A stretch of DNA of 64,000 nucleotides, taken from the NCBI GenBank assembly GCA_964019155.1, contig OZ025243.1, positions 39,670,679-39,734,678 of the forward strand. Reading direction: 5' to 3'. Below, piece after piece: positions 38,315 to 49,539 of the stretch. The translations under genes and the position numbers were made by a program. Source of the DNA: Osedax fenrisi. Lineage: Eukaryota > Annelida > Polychaeta > Sabellida > Siboglinidae. The stretch's first letter is position 1; each line of letters begins with the position of its first letter. Below the pieces are notes generated by a model. That model ran no database searches and had not been told where the DNA came from. It saw only the letters and a list, made by a program, of their open reading frames with translations.

Positions 38315-41300
38315 ATGTACTACTTAAAAAGAATGGCAAAAAGAAATTCAAATTTATCACGAAAGGTGAAAACTAGCCGTGTTAAAAAAGAAAGTGTGCA
38401 CGAAAGAAATTCGAGATTGACTACTATGAAAGAAGTTGCAATTAGAAGGCGTAAAAATGAAACTGAATATAATAGACAACATAGATTAGCAACTAAAATT
38501 ACAGACTCGAAAAGAAGAATAAAAAATGAAACAGAAAAAGAGAGGATTACTAGATTAAAAACTAAAATTACAGACTCGCAAAGAAGAATACAAAATGAAA
38601 CAGAAGAAGAGAGGATTATGAGATTAGAAACTAAAATTACATATTCACAAAGAAGAATACAAAATGAAACAGAAGAAGATAGCATTATGAGATTAGAAAC
38701 TAAAATTACAGACTCGCAAAGAAGAATACAAAATGAAACAGAAGAAGGGAGGATTACGAGATTAGAAAACTTAAATATTAACACTCAAGCATATATTATG
38801 AATGAAACAAAAGAAGAGAGGATTTCACGATTAGATAACTTAAAGTTTAATACTCGAATATGTAATATAAATGAATCAGAAGAAGAGCGGATTACGAGAT
38901 TAGAAAAATTAAAAGTTAACTTTCGAAGATATATTATGAATGAAACTAATGAAATGAGGTCCGAACGATTAGTAATACAGAACATAAATAATAAGCGTAC
39001 TTTAGAAAGAGAATCTACTGGAAATAAAAAAAAGAGATTAAAAATAGCAAAAGAATCACAATTGCAAGTATCGTCAAATATAATTAATGTTAAAGATAGA
39101 ATATACAATATATGGCGAAGTAATGTATCTGGCATTGATTGGAACAAAGCTGCATTCCACTATAATAAGAATACTGATTATAATAATGATCAAAGGATAT
39201 CAATAGGTCAAATGAATGTGATATGTAAATTTTGTAAGGCGAAGAGATTTAAGAATGAATCTAAAGGTATATGTTGCAAACAAGGTAAAGTACAGATAGA
39301 AACTCTTGAAGAACCACCTTATCCTCTGAATGATTTATTATTTAATAGATCACCAGACTCTAAACTTTTCTTTAATAATATTAGGAACTATAATTCTGCA
39401 TTCCAGATGACATCATTCGGTGCATCGAAAATAATAAGAGAAAACTTCATGCCGACATTCAAAATACAAGGACAAGTATACCATAGAATAGGATCAATTT
39501 ATCCAGAAAAAATAAACGACGAAAAATATTTGCAAATATATTTTATGGGCAATAATGAAGAGGAAGTTAATAGAAGAAATGAACATTTTCCATTTTTACG
39601 ACATAGCCTGCTTAAAGAACTACAAGATTTATTACATAACAATAATGATAAGATTAAAGAAATTAAATATGCGTTAGAAAGAAATAATGAACCAAATTTT
39701 AAATTAGTAATCAAAGAAAATTATAGACCAACAGATGAACATGCCAGAAGATTCAATAAACCCACAACAAATGAAGTAGCAATATTAATGATTGGCGATA
39801 GTACTAATAAGAGAGATATCATTATAAATAAAAGAGATTCAACAATACAACGTATAAATGAAACGCATCCATCTTATGATTGTCTTCAGTATCCACTGAT
39901 ATTTTGGAAAGGTCAATCGGGTTATGGAATAAATCTGAAACAATCAAATGGAAAAAAAATGTCATGCATGAATTATTATGCCTATCTAATAATGGTTAGA
40001 GAGAACGACTATAATGTAATATTACACTTTAGAGAATTATATCATCAATACGCCACAGATATGTATGCTAAGATTGAAGGGGAAAGATTAGCATTTATAA
40101 GATTTAATCAGGAACAACTACGGACAGATAATTATGATAATGTAAAAGATGCAATGAATAATGATGGTGAAGCACACAATTTAGGAAAAATAGTTATTTT
40201 GCCGTCTTCATATACTGGAAGTCCGCGATATATGAGAGAAAGGCAACAGGATGCAATGGCATATGTTAGAAGATTTGGAAAACCCGATTTATTTATAACC
40301 TTCACCTGTAATCCGGAATGGAAAGAAATTAAAGAAAATATATTTAATAATCAAAAGGTAATTCATAGACATGATATAACGGCTAGAGTATTTCGACAAT
40401 ATGTTTTAAAATTAGTGGACCTGATGAAGAATGCTAATATATTTGGAAAGCAAATATGCTATATGTACACAATCGAATGGCAAAAAAGGGGTTTACCTCA
40501 TGCCCATTTATTGAGTTGGTTACAAGAAAGTATTAAACCAACTCAAGTAGATAGCATAATAAGTGCAGAGATTCCAAATATAGAAGATGAACAACTATAC
40601 AATACTGTAAAGAATAATATGATCCACGGTCCTTGTGGATATTTAAATATAAAATCTCCTTGCATGAGTAATGGAAAATGTTCAAAGAATTTCCCTAAGA
40701 ATTTTATAGAAGAAACACAAACTGATAGAGATGGTTATCCATTGTATAGAAGAAGGCAACCAAATAATGGCGGAAAAATTGTGACTAAAATGTTACACGG
40801 AAAAGAAATACAAATAGATAATAGATGGGTTGTACCTTATTGCCCATTATTATCTAAAATATTTAATGCACATATCAATGTTGAAATGTGCAATTCCGTA
40901 AAATCAATAAAATATATTTGCAAATACATTCATAAAGGTTCAGATATGGCGATAGTTGAATTAGAAGAAACTGATAAATGCGATGAGATAAAAAGATATC
41001 AGATGGCTAGATATATAAGTAGTAACGAGGCAATATGGAGAATACTAGATTTTCAAATACATCAAAGACACCCGGCCATTATTCAATTAGTGATTCATTT
41101 AGAGAATGGTCAAAGAATTTATTTTACCGAGAGTAATGTTAGGGAAAGGATTAATATACCTCCGAAGACAATGCTTACATCTTTCTTCGATTTATGCGGG
41201 ATTGATAATTTTGCGAAGACTTTATTATATCAAGATATCCCGCAATATTATACTTGGCAAGTAGGAAATAGAACATGGAAAAGGAGATTACAAGGGGATC

Positions 41301-42433
41301 GAATTAGTGAAGGGATATTTAAATCATCTACCATTGGAAGAATTTATACGGTACATCCGAAGAATCTGGAATGCTTCTATCTTCGGCTATTATTAACTAC
41401 TGTGAAAGGACCAGTATCATTCGAAGATATTAGAACAGTTAATGGGGTAATATGTAATACATATAAGAAGGCATGTGCAATGTTAGATCTATTAGAAGAT
41501 GATGAACACTGGGATAATACATTAAAAGAAGCATCTATATCTAGATCTCCTAGGAAAATAAGAGAACTATTCGCAATGATGATTTGTCACTGCGAAATAA
41601 CAGATATACCATCATTATGGCTGAATAATAGAGAATGTATGAGTGAAGATATTTTGTTGGAATATAGAAGACATAATACCGAAGAAGTAATTGAGTATAA
41701 TGAAGACATTTTTCTTGGATCTCTGGCACGTATACAAGGAATAGTTAAAAGAATGGGAGGAGATTCCTTACAGAAATACGGATTTGTAAATATTGAAATG
41801 GTATCCTCTATACCAGATGAACATAACTATGATAGGATTCTCCAAATAGATGAGAATAAATTAAATTTTGAACAAAGAATAGTATACAATAATATATTGC
41901 AGAGTGTTATTAATGAAGAAGGGAAATTATTCTTTTTAGATGCTCCAGCTGGAACTGGTAAAACTTTTTTAATAAATTTATTATTAGCTAAGAATAAAAT
42001 GTCGGGAACAGAGCAGTTGGCTGTGGCATCATCGGGTATCGCAGCTACATTACTACTAAATGGAAGAACCGCACATTCTACATTTAAAATTCCAATAAAA
42101 ATAAATGAAAATTCAATTTGTAGCATAACGAGAAATTCAAAAGAGGCAGAACAATTCAGAAACTGTAAATTCATTGTATGGGATGAGTGCACAATGGCAC
42201 ATAAATATGCTCTTGAGGCAGTAGATAGAATGTTAAGAGATATAGTAAATGATAGAAAACCAATGGGAGGAATAACATTATTACTAAGTGGAGACTTCAG
42301 ACAAATTTTACCTGTAGTACGAAGAGGAACTAAAGCTGATCATATAAATGCCTGCCTAAAAACATCAATATTATGGAAATACATAGAAAAATTAACTTTA
42401 AAAAAACATGCGAGTATATTTATCAAAAAATAG
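38315..42433 (+). CDS. Helitron Rep/helicase, main part
   Basis: 1372 codons. N-terminus: at least seven 23-residue repeats (RLxTKITDSQRRIQNETEE type, residues ~57-217). Helitron-like N domain, then the HUH replication initiator: FTCNPEW (~663), KRGLPHAHLL with the metal-binding HAH (~725), and CNSVKSIKYICKYIHKG (~865) with the two candidate catalytic tyrosines. PIF1-type helicase: APAGTGKT Walker A (~1210), VWDECTM Walker B (~1288), SGDFRQILPV (~1325). Such proteins nick, unwind and replicate rolling-circle transposons. The first ATG is used; MAKRN seven codons later is an alternative. The frame is lost at an A7 run (~42399-42405) and resumes downstream. Confidence 0.92.
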   Translation: MYYLKRMAKRNSNLSRKVKTSRVKKESVHERNSRLTTMKEVAIRRRKNETEYNRQHRLATKITDSKRRIKNETEKERITRLKTKITDSQRRIQNETEEERIMRLETKITYSQRRIQNETEEDSIMRLETKITDSQRRIQNETEEGRITRLENLNINTQAYIMNETKEERISRLDNLKFNTRICNINESEEERITRLEKLKVNFRRYIMNETNEMRSERLVIQNINNKRTLERESTGNKKKRLKIAKESQLQVSSNIINVKDRIYNIWRSNVSGIDWNKAAFHYNKNTDYNNDQRISIGQMNVICKFCKAKRFKNESKGICCKQGKVQIETLEEPPYPLNDLLFNRSPDSKLFFNNIRNYNSAFQMTSFGASKIIRENFMPTFKIQGQVYHRIGSIYPEKINDEKYLQIYFMGNNEEEVNRRNEHFPFLRHSLLKELQDLLHNNNDKIKEIKYALERNNEPNFKLVIKENYRPTDEHARRFNKPTTNEVAILMIGDSTNKRDIIINKRDSTIQRINETHPSYDCLQYPLIFWKGQSGYGINLKQSNGKKMSCMNYYAYLIMVRENDYNVILHFRELYHQYATDMYAKIEGERLAFIRFNQEQLRTDNYDNVKDAMNNDGEAHNLGKIVILPSSYTGSPRYMRERQQDAMAYVRRFGKPDLFITFTCNPEWKEIKENIFNNQKVIHRHDITARVFRQYVLKLVDLMKNANIFGKQICYMYTIEWQKRGLPHAHLLSWLQESIKPTQVDSIISAEIPNIEDEQLYNTVKNNMIHGPCGYLNIKSPCMSNGKCSKNFPKNFIEETQTDRDGYPLYRRRQPNNGGKIVTKMLHGKEIQIDNRWVVPYCPLLSKIFNAHINVEMCNSVKSIKYICKYIHKGSDMAIVELEETDKCDEIKRYQMARYISSNEAIWRILDFQIHQRHPAIIQLVIHLENGQRIYFTESNVRERINIPPKTMLTSFFDLCGIDNFAKTLLYQDIPQYYTWQVGNRTWKRRLQGDRISEGIFKSSTIGRIYTVHPKNLECFYLRLLLTTVKGPVSFEDIRTVNGVICNTYKKACAMLDLLEDDEHWDNTLKEASISRSPRKIRELFAMMICHCEITDIPSLWLNNRECMSEDILLEYRRHNTEEVIEYNEDIFLGSLARIQGIVKRMGGDSLQKYGFVNIEMVSSIPDEHNYDRILQIDENKLNFEQRIVYNNILQSVINEEGKLFFLDAPAGTGKTFLINLLLAKNKMSGTEQLAVASSGIAATLLLNGRTAHSTFKIPIKINENSICSITRNSKEAEQFRNCKFIVWDECTMAHKYALEAVDRMLRDIVNDRKPMGGITLLLSGDFRQILPVVRRGTKADHINACLKTSILWKYIEKLTLKKHASIFIKK

Positions 42434-43204
42434 AGATACAGGGTCGTTTGACAAAATCTATTAGATATTGGAAATGGGGTATTAAAGACAAATGAAAATA
42501 TGGATATAATTCCATGTGGAATCATAGTAAAAAATCATAATGAATTGATATCAAAAATATATGAACATTTATTAGAAAAATATTTAGATGAAGATTGGCT
42601 TTGCGAAAGATGTATACTTGCCCCCAAAAATAATAATGTATGTAATATTAATAAACGTTTATTGAATTTATTTCCTGGAGATCCAAAATTATATATGTCA
42701 ATCGATAGAGTAGTGAAAGAAGATGAAGTTGTTGATTACCCAATAGAATTCCTGAACTCTATTAATCTTCCAGGATTACCAGATCATATGATAGAATTGA
42801 AGGTTGGCGTTCCAATTATTCTACTTAGAAATTTAGATCCACCAAGACTTTGTAATGGGTCCAGACTGTTAGTGACCAATCTTAAAAACCATATTATAGA
42901 AGCAAGAATATTGACAGGGGAATATAAAGGAGAACAAGTTATGATTCCTAAAATTCCACTAATACCTTCCGATTACCCATTTAACTTCAAACGACTACAA
43001 TTCCCTATAAGACTATGCTTTTCCATGACTATAAACAAATCTCAAGGACAGTCTTTTAAAGTAGTAGGATTAGATCTGGAATCCGAGTGTTTTTCCCACG
43101 GTCAATTATATGTCGGATGTTCAAGGGCCAGAGATGAAAATCAACTGTATATTCTTGCTAATAATGGAATGACTAGGAATGTGGTATACAAGGAAGTATT
43201 ATAA
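42434..43204 (+). pseudogene. Helitron helicase C-terminal part, displaced by frameshifts
   Basis: After the A7 run, a short segment reads on in another frame as NMRVYLSKNRDTGSFDK, the expected Helitron continuation. A second shift near 42462 leads into the frame LDIGNG...NMDIIPCG, open to the stop at 43202-43204. Conserved C-terminal helicase motifs are present: LCERCILAPKN, GVPIILLRNLDP, TINKSQGQSF and LYVGCSRARD. Two small indels, one in a homopolymer, therefore separate a nearly intact ~1610-residue protein into pieces. They could be true mutations or assembly errors. Confidence 0.85.
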
Positions 43205-43930
43205 AATATACTATATTTAAAAAAAATAGATATTACTTTATTGAAATTATTACATACATCATTATACAAGTAATCATAGTTCGGACCAACTAGATATATC
43301 ACCAATGAAATTTGAGGTTGCAATTCCTGTAAAACTCACTTTAAGGCTGCGGTTTTATTAAAATTTATTTCCAATATCATGTGACGTTAATTATAGAGTG
43401 GGTCTATTAAAATTAAATTTCAAAATTAAAATTAAAACTGTCTCATTACATTTATAAAATATTTGATTGGCTGTAGTTTTTTCACAATTTTTCATAATAG
43501 TTGATAAATATTTAAACATATATATTTATGTAAATTATAATTATTTTTTAATATAACGAGAATACAAACTGGAAAATGAATATACTTTTAACATAAAATA
43601 AAGTATATTTATCATTAATTAAAGATACAGAATGGTTTAAAAATAAATTTGATATTGGAAATTATGTATTAAAGATAATATTTTATATGGATATAATTCA
43701 ATGTTAAATCATAGTAAAAAATAATTAATAGTGAGTAAAAATCCACTTTATATACGATACCTTGACGTGGTTAAGTGGCTTATATTGATCCAAATTCGTA
43801 TACAACTTTTTAATATAGAACTCTAGGTTTAATCGCATTTTTTTCTCAAAAATTAAATATTTATATTAGATAAATATTTATGTTAAAAAAATCAAAAATC
43901 CCGAAATTTCGAGTCGATTACAGCTATAGT
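43205..43930. other. Helitron 3' non-coding region
   Basis: AT-rich stretch between the helicase stop and the conserved 3' terminus. 43620-43730 weakly repeats the sequence around 42460-42540 (GATATTGGAAAT...GTATTAAAGA...ATGGATATAATTC), suggesting a decayed duplicate of part of the coding region. Confidence 0.5.
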
Positions 43931-44060
43931 TAGTAAATAATGAAAAATCAAAAACCGAGTAATGCCGTGTAAGCAATGCAAAATCAGGAATAACTATAAT
44001 TAATAAATAATAGATAGGAAAATAATCAAAACCGAGCAACGCCGGGTCGGGTACGGCTAG

Positions 44061-44096
44061 TATATATATATAATTAAATAGACTTTCTTTTATATA

Positions 44097-44132
<36 letters not shown>

Positions 44133-46384
44133 ATCTGGTGAGGTAACTCGAGAACCGGGGTACGTCGCGAAAATATTTTATACCCGATCTTAATAAATTT
44201 GCAACAGTATGGTCTTGGTCCGGAAAATTTTTTGAATTTTTTACCGCGTACCCCAGAAAAACCTGAAAAATTGACTTTTTGCCATTAAAATGATTTTTTG
44301 TCATCCAAAATCTTCGGCGTCGCTTTTTTTTACATTTTTTCGAAGTATTTTTTTGAATTTTTTTGGATTTTTTTTTGAAATTTTTGGAAATTTTTTGAAA
44401 TATTTTTGAAATATTTTTGACATTTTTTGAAATATTTTTGAAATTTTTTGAATTATTTTAAACATTTTTTTGAAATTTTTTTTAAATATATTTTGTAATA
44501 TTATTTATATTTTTTGTATTTTTCAACTATTAGTTGAAATATTATTATTTTAAGATATAATTAAAATATTATAATTATATAATAAATATATAAATATTAT
44601 AAGATATAAATATTATACTTTTTAAAATATTTGTAGAATATTTATAAAAAATATATTTTGTAATATTTGGAAATATTTGTTGTATACTAGGAATACAGAA
44701 TCAGGAATAGCTATAATTAATAAATAATAGATAGGCAAACAATCAAAAATCGATCAACGCAGGGTGCGGTTTGGGTTTTCGATATTTATTAAGTAATATT
44801 TTGTAATATTGGAAATATGTGTTGTATTTTTTTAAATATTATTTGAAATATTTTTGAAATATTTTTCCACTAATTTTTGAGATATTAATATTTGTATAAA
44901 TTTGTTTGAATTTTAGCAACAATTTATGTTATTGTATATGAAAAGCAGAATCATGAATAGCCATAAATAATAAATAATAGATAGGTAAGCTATTAAACCA
45001 CGAGTAAAGCAAAGTTGGGTACGGCAAGAAATTCAAAATCAGGAATAGTTATAATTAATAAATGATAGATAGGCAAATAATAAAAAACCGAGCAACGCCG
45101 ATTTGGAACTGTTTGGGTTTAGGTTTTCAACATATTTTGGAATATTTGAAATATCTGTTGTATTTTTTGAAATATTTGTTATCTAATTTTTTAAATATTA
45201 AAAAAAATATGTTTCTACATATGTTTAATTTTATTTAATTGTATATACTAGAAATGTAGGACCAGGAATAGCTCTAATTAATAAATAATAAATAGGCAAA
45301 CAATCAAAAACCGATAAATGTCGAGTCGAGTACTGTTTGGATTTGGGTTTAGGTTTGAGATTTCGACATTTTTTTAAAACATATTTTGTAATATTTTAAA
45401 TATTTTTTGTATTTTTTAGCAATTATATATTTTAGAATAATCAGAAATAGCTATAATTAATAAAAATAAATAGTCAAACAATCAAAAACCTAGCAACGCC
45501 GGGTATGGCTACTAATATGTTGAAATATTTTTGATATTTAAAAAAGTATTTTTAGACACTTTTTTAAAATATATTTTATAATATTTTAAATTATTTTTTG
45601 TATTTTTACAAAATATTTTACGAATAAATCTTAAAAAGAACAACGCTAGATCTACATCGGATACAGTTAGAATTATTAAATATTAGTTATAAATAAAATT
45701 AAAGATTAGCTATGCATAATTAGGAATAACTATAATTAATAATTGATAGGCAAATAATAAAAAACCGAGCAACGTCGGGTAGGGTACTGCAAGCAATTCC
45801 AAATCAGTAATAGTTATAATTAATAAATTATAGATAGGCATATATTTAAAAACCGAGCAACGCCGGGTTGGTATGGTTTGTGATTGGGTTTTCAACATAT
45901 TTTGTAATATTTGAAATATTTGTTGTATTTTTTAAAATATTTTTTGAAATATTTTTTCACTATATATTATAAACAATATTTGTCTACATTTGATTGTATT
46001 TTAAAGATAAACTTTATTTAATTGTATATACTAGAAATATAGAATAGAATATAAATCAGAAATTTCCCTAATTAATAAATAATAAATAATAGATAGGCAA
46101 ACAAACAAAAACCGAGAAATTCCGGGTCGGGTACGGTTTGGGTTTAGGTTTGGGTTTTAGACATTTTTTTAAAACATATTTTGTAATATTTGAAATATTT
46201 GTTGTATTTTTTAATATATTTTTTGAAATATTTTTCTACTTTGTTTTGTATGTCAGCTAACATTTATTTTATTGTATATTATATACAGTATATATAGCAA
46301 TTAAGAATCAGGAATAGCTATAATTAATATATTATATATAAGAAAATAATTAAAACCGAGCAACGCCGGGTCGGGTACGGCTAG
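44061..46384 (+). mobile_element. non-autonomous Helitron unit 6
   Basis: It starts with the junction box (ATAATTAAATAGACTTTC orientation, 44070-44100), then the GT run, head and about nine 3'-end modules, and ends CTAG at 46381-46384. Head-to-tail behind the autonomous-type element. The arrangement mirrors the unit1/unit2 junction at 27001-27047. Confidence 0.8.
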
Positions 46385-48133
46385 TATATATATATTTAAT
46401 AGTTATATTTATATATATATGTTAATTATTGATAGAATGACACTATTAATGTATTCTAAAATACTTATGTAACCCATTAGTTTTGTTACCCGGGCCGATA
46501 GTATGCTTAAGCCTGCCCTGATTATTGTTATAATGTTTACTATTATTATTATTTAAATACTCGATAATACTACTTAGGTAGTTCCAATAATATTAAGTAT
46601 ATATGAATGAATGAATTAGTTTATTTAAAACTCCGAATATTTGAAAGTAACCGAATACGGACAGTGCCCGAATAAGGAAACTCTCTGTATATTAGAAACC
46701 ATAAATCATACAAAAATAATTGTAATTAATAAAATATTCATAATTATATAAATAGTCTAAATAAGTATTTTTTATTTTTTTATTAATCATATTATTGCTG
46801 ATATATCCAATAAACTGATTTTGTTTATTACGTTTTTAAATTTATGAAAAATTGTGTAACTTAAAACCTTCTCAATAATTTACAAATATATTGATATCAA
46901 ATATTATTAAAAACTACAGCATTCTAAACATTATATACATAATAGCTATATTTGTTATCAAATATTAATTAAGTTATAAGCATATATATAGAGGTCATAT
47001 AAATCCCTAATACGGACACTCTATATATCGTAATACATTATGTATTATACATACACCCTATAACCAATCAGCGCTCAGCGTGTGAACTATTCTGATGTTC
47101 ATGAAAATCGCGTGATTTATAATACCCTAATACCACCAATGAAGCTAAATCTAAAAATGTTATTATTTAGATACTTAACTTGTATTATTAATTAAAAAAT
47201 AATAAACAAAAATTAATTAATTACTAATTAAATTATATTAAATTATTCATAACATTAATTATATATATAATGTAATTGTAATTTATCTGATTGATTCATC
47301 ACTAATATATAGTTTATCTAGTGATATATAGGATGTCCGTATTATAACACAGGGTGTCCGACGGACACTGTCCGTATTCGGACATGTGTACCGAATTTGG
47401 ACACCCCCGTTATCTATTTAATAAAAAAGATTAATTATAATTTTAAAATCAAAATAGATATAATCATATAATATTAATATATTGTAATTTTTGAATAAAA
47501 ATATTGAGTCATACAATTTTAATACCATTTATCGTTAAAGTGCCCGTGTAATATTGCTTTCCCCTATACCGGAATCCCTCACTGGTGTATAACGTAACAA
47601 ATAAACAAATATAAATAAACGATTTAATTTTAAAAATTGTGGTTATTATAAAAATAAGTTATAATATATAAATAAATCATATAAGAATACAAAATTGTAT
47701 ACATAGTCTAAGTAATATTTTAATTTAATTTTAAAATAATACGATGGATATAGGATCAATCTACGAACATATTTATATAGGATAAATATACCTAAATAAA
47801 ATACAATAAATAAATCAATCCATCAATATGGTTTGGTTTACCATTTACCACCTATATATATATATAACATATAACCATATACATTATAATGAGACCCCAC
47901 CCTATATATATATATATATATATATGCATATAACACATATATATTTATACCTACTTATATAAAATCAAACCAAACAAAACCCTAATATATATATATTGGC
48001 GTTACGTAGTGTATACAATCTTAGTATAAAAAGTATCTTGTCGTCTATGGGATGTATTCAAAATTTGTCAAACATAAATTTCCATAACATTTATGGTGCT
48101 ACTAGGGGCGTCATAAAATGAGGGGATGGGGGA
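46385..48133. other. non-coding with scattered inverted CGGACA-type repeats
   Basis: GAATACGGACAGTGCC at ~46654 and, inverted, GACACTGTCCGTATTC at ~47366, plus TACGGACA/TGTCCGTA boxes at 47013 and 47334, suggest a diverged ~0.8-kb TIR element (46600-47420). No target duplication or ORF is found. The rest is AT-rich. Confidence 0.4.
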
Positions 48134-48860
48134 AACATTAAGAGTGATTTTATTTTACAGATCATAATGCTTCATACTAGGTTATATAGATATGATGTTC
48201 ATGATACTATAATATTAAACCATATACATTATGGTTCATTATTGGTGATGCGATAGAGGTTTTTAAAAAAAATATAAAAAAAAAAATATCCAAACTTCGT
48301 TACTCCTATGTATTGTATATGTTTATAAACAAGTGTCCTTAAGGACATTTATTTGAATTTTATACATTTTATTTGTATTTTATTGTAATGGGTAATTTTC
48401 TTAAATACTATATTCGTCTAATAGATAACATTAATATATAGTAAATATTATCTATAGTATCCCTAATTACAATATTAGTTATTAGATAATTAATTTAAAC
48501 AATAAAATAAATTTTATATATATAACAATTTTATAAAAAATTAGATCACTTTGACTCTTTATTAAAATTATAAATAGCTATTTTTTTTAATTTATAATAC
48601 ATGTACGACGTATATTGTACGTTAAAATATAACATCTTATGATGAGGTAGAAAAAAAATTTTAAAAAATCTTAAAATTTTAAAACCAATCCACAGAAAAA
48701 ATTGTAATTTATTGATGATTTTTAGCAAAAATAAAGAAATACCAGGTTAGTTATTATTTTGTCGGTCAAATTATAATATATAGTGATTAATTAATTGTTT
48801 TTTTATTATATATAATATAAATGTATCAAATATAACGATTCTGTACACAATTATGAGAGG
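48134..48860 (+). repeat. dispersed ~0.75-kb repeat, copy 2
   Basis: Same repeat and orientation as 12803-13584. Shared landmarks include AACATTAAGAGTGATT at the start, TGGTGATGCGATAGAGG (48245) and TATAACGATTCTGTA (48831). Unclassified. Confidence 0.75.
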
Positions 48861-49407
48861 TCAAAAAATTTATGGAAAATCCTATAATTAGAAGAAAAAA
48901 ATCCTAGAAATAAAATTATTTATTTTATAAATTATATATCATTCATAGGAACTCTACATAGTACACATATTCTGAAAATTTCATGATTTTTCTTAATTAT
49001 AAATGTGAAAAATATACATATTTGTTTTTTTTTTTTAATTTTTCATATATATTCCCATGTTAAATTTTTTGTAAAGTGAACATGCCCTCGCACAGCCAAT
49101 ATTGACTTTAATCAAAAACAAATTTTGTTGGGTATTCTCAATACTAAAATGTTGATGAATCAAATGAAGCAGCAGAATCAATCATCAACATCATGTTTAA
49201 AATCACTATTAGGGGACATTACCCCCACTTTTAAAAGTGGGGGGATATAATATCTAATATCCCCACCACTTTTAAGATATACAAATTATTTTATTATATT
49301 ATATTTCTGCTATTTACAGTCTTTATAGTATCATTATATCCAACATTGATTTGTATTGTGAAACCCAATACAATTCTACCATATACCCTATACGGCTACG
49401 GCTATAT

Positions 49408-49454
<47 letters not shown>

Positions 49455-49531
49455 CAAGTGATATTATAGATTTATCATCTTATAAAAGTATATGGTAATA
49501 ATTGATGACTCTGAGATAACCCTCCGGGTGG
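48861..49531. other. AT-rich non-coding DNA with C-rich hairpin and TA run
   Basis: CCCCCACTTTTAAAAGTGGGGGG (49209-49232) is a near-perfect hairpin. A (TA)n run lies at 49408-49451. Nothing else is recognised. Confidence 0.5.
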
Positions 49532-49539
49532 GTCCCACC

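Larger units (their letters stand above)
35269..44060 (+). mobile_element. autonomous-type Helitron, ~8.8 kb
   Basis: It starts TCTCTATTATATAAAAG immediately after the CTAG of unit 4, has the family's GT run and head (35305-35530), and ends ACGGCTAG at 44060. Unlike the other units it encodes a Rep/helicase (38315-43204). Its last ~150 bp (from about 43930: GCTATAGTTAGTAAATAATG to CTAG) is a single 3' end like those multiplied in the non-autonomous units. The boundaries are inferred from the shared ends; a nested structure between 36240 and 38300 cannot be excluded. Confidence 0.7.
24226..46384. mobile_element. 22-kb Helitron cluster, six units head to head
   Basis: Six related units share the 3' terminus ...CGGGTCGGGTACGGCTAG and a 5' head of a GT run, ATCTGGTGAGGTAACTCGAG, ~200 bp of conserved sequence, then AAATATTTC-rich DNA. 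Three lie on the minus strand (24271-27000, 27044-29314, 29315-32086) and three on the plus strand (32087-35268, 35269-44060, 44061-46384). They meet head to head near 32086. The CTAG end preceded by a GC hairpin (GCCG...CGGC), the TC start and the Rep/helicase gene identify Helitrons. Confidence 0.85.

Noticed and set aside
38320..42192. Minus-strand frames opposite the Helitron gene
   Set aside because: Shadows of the Rep/helicase reading frame.
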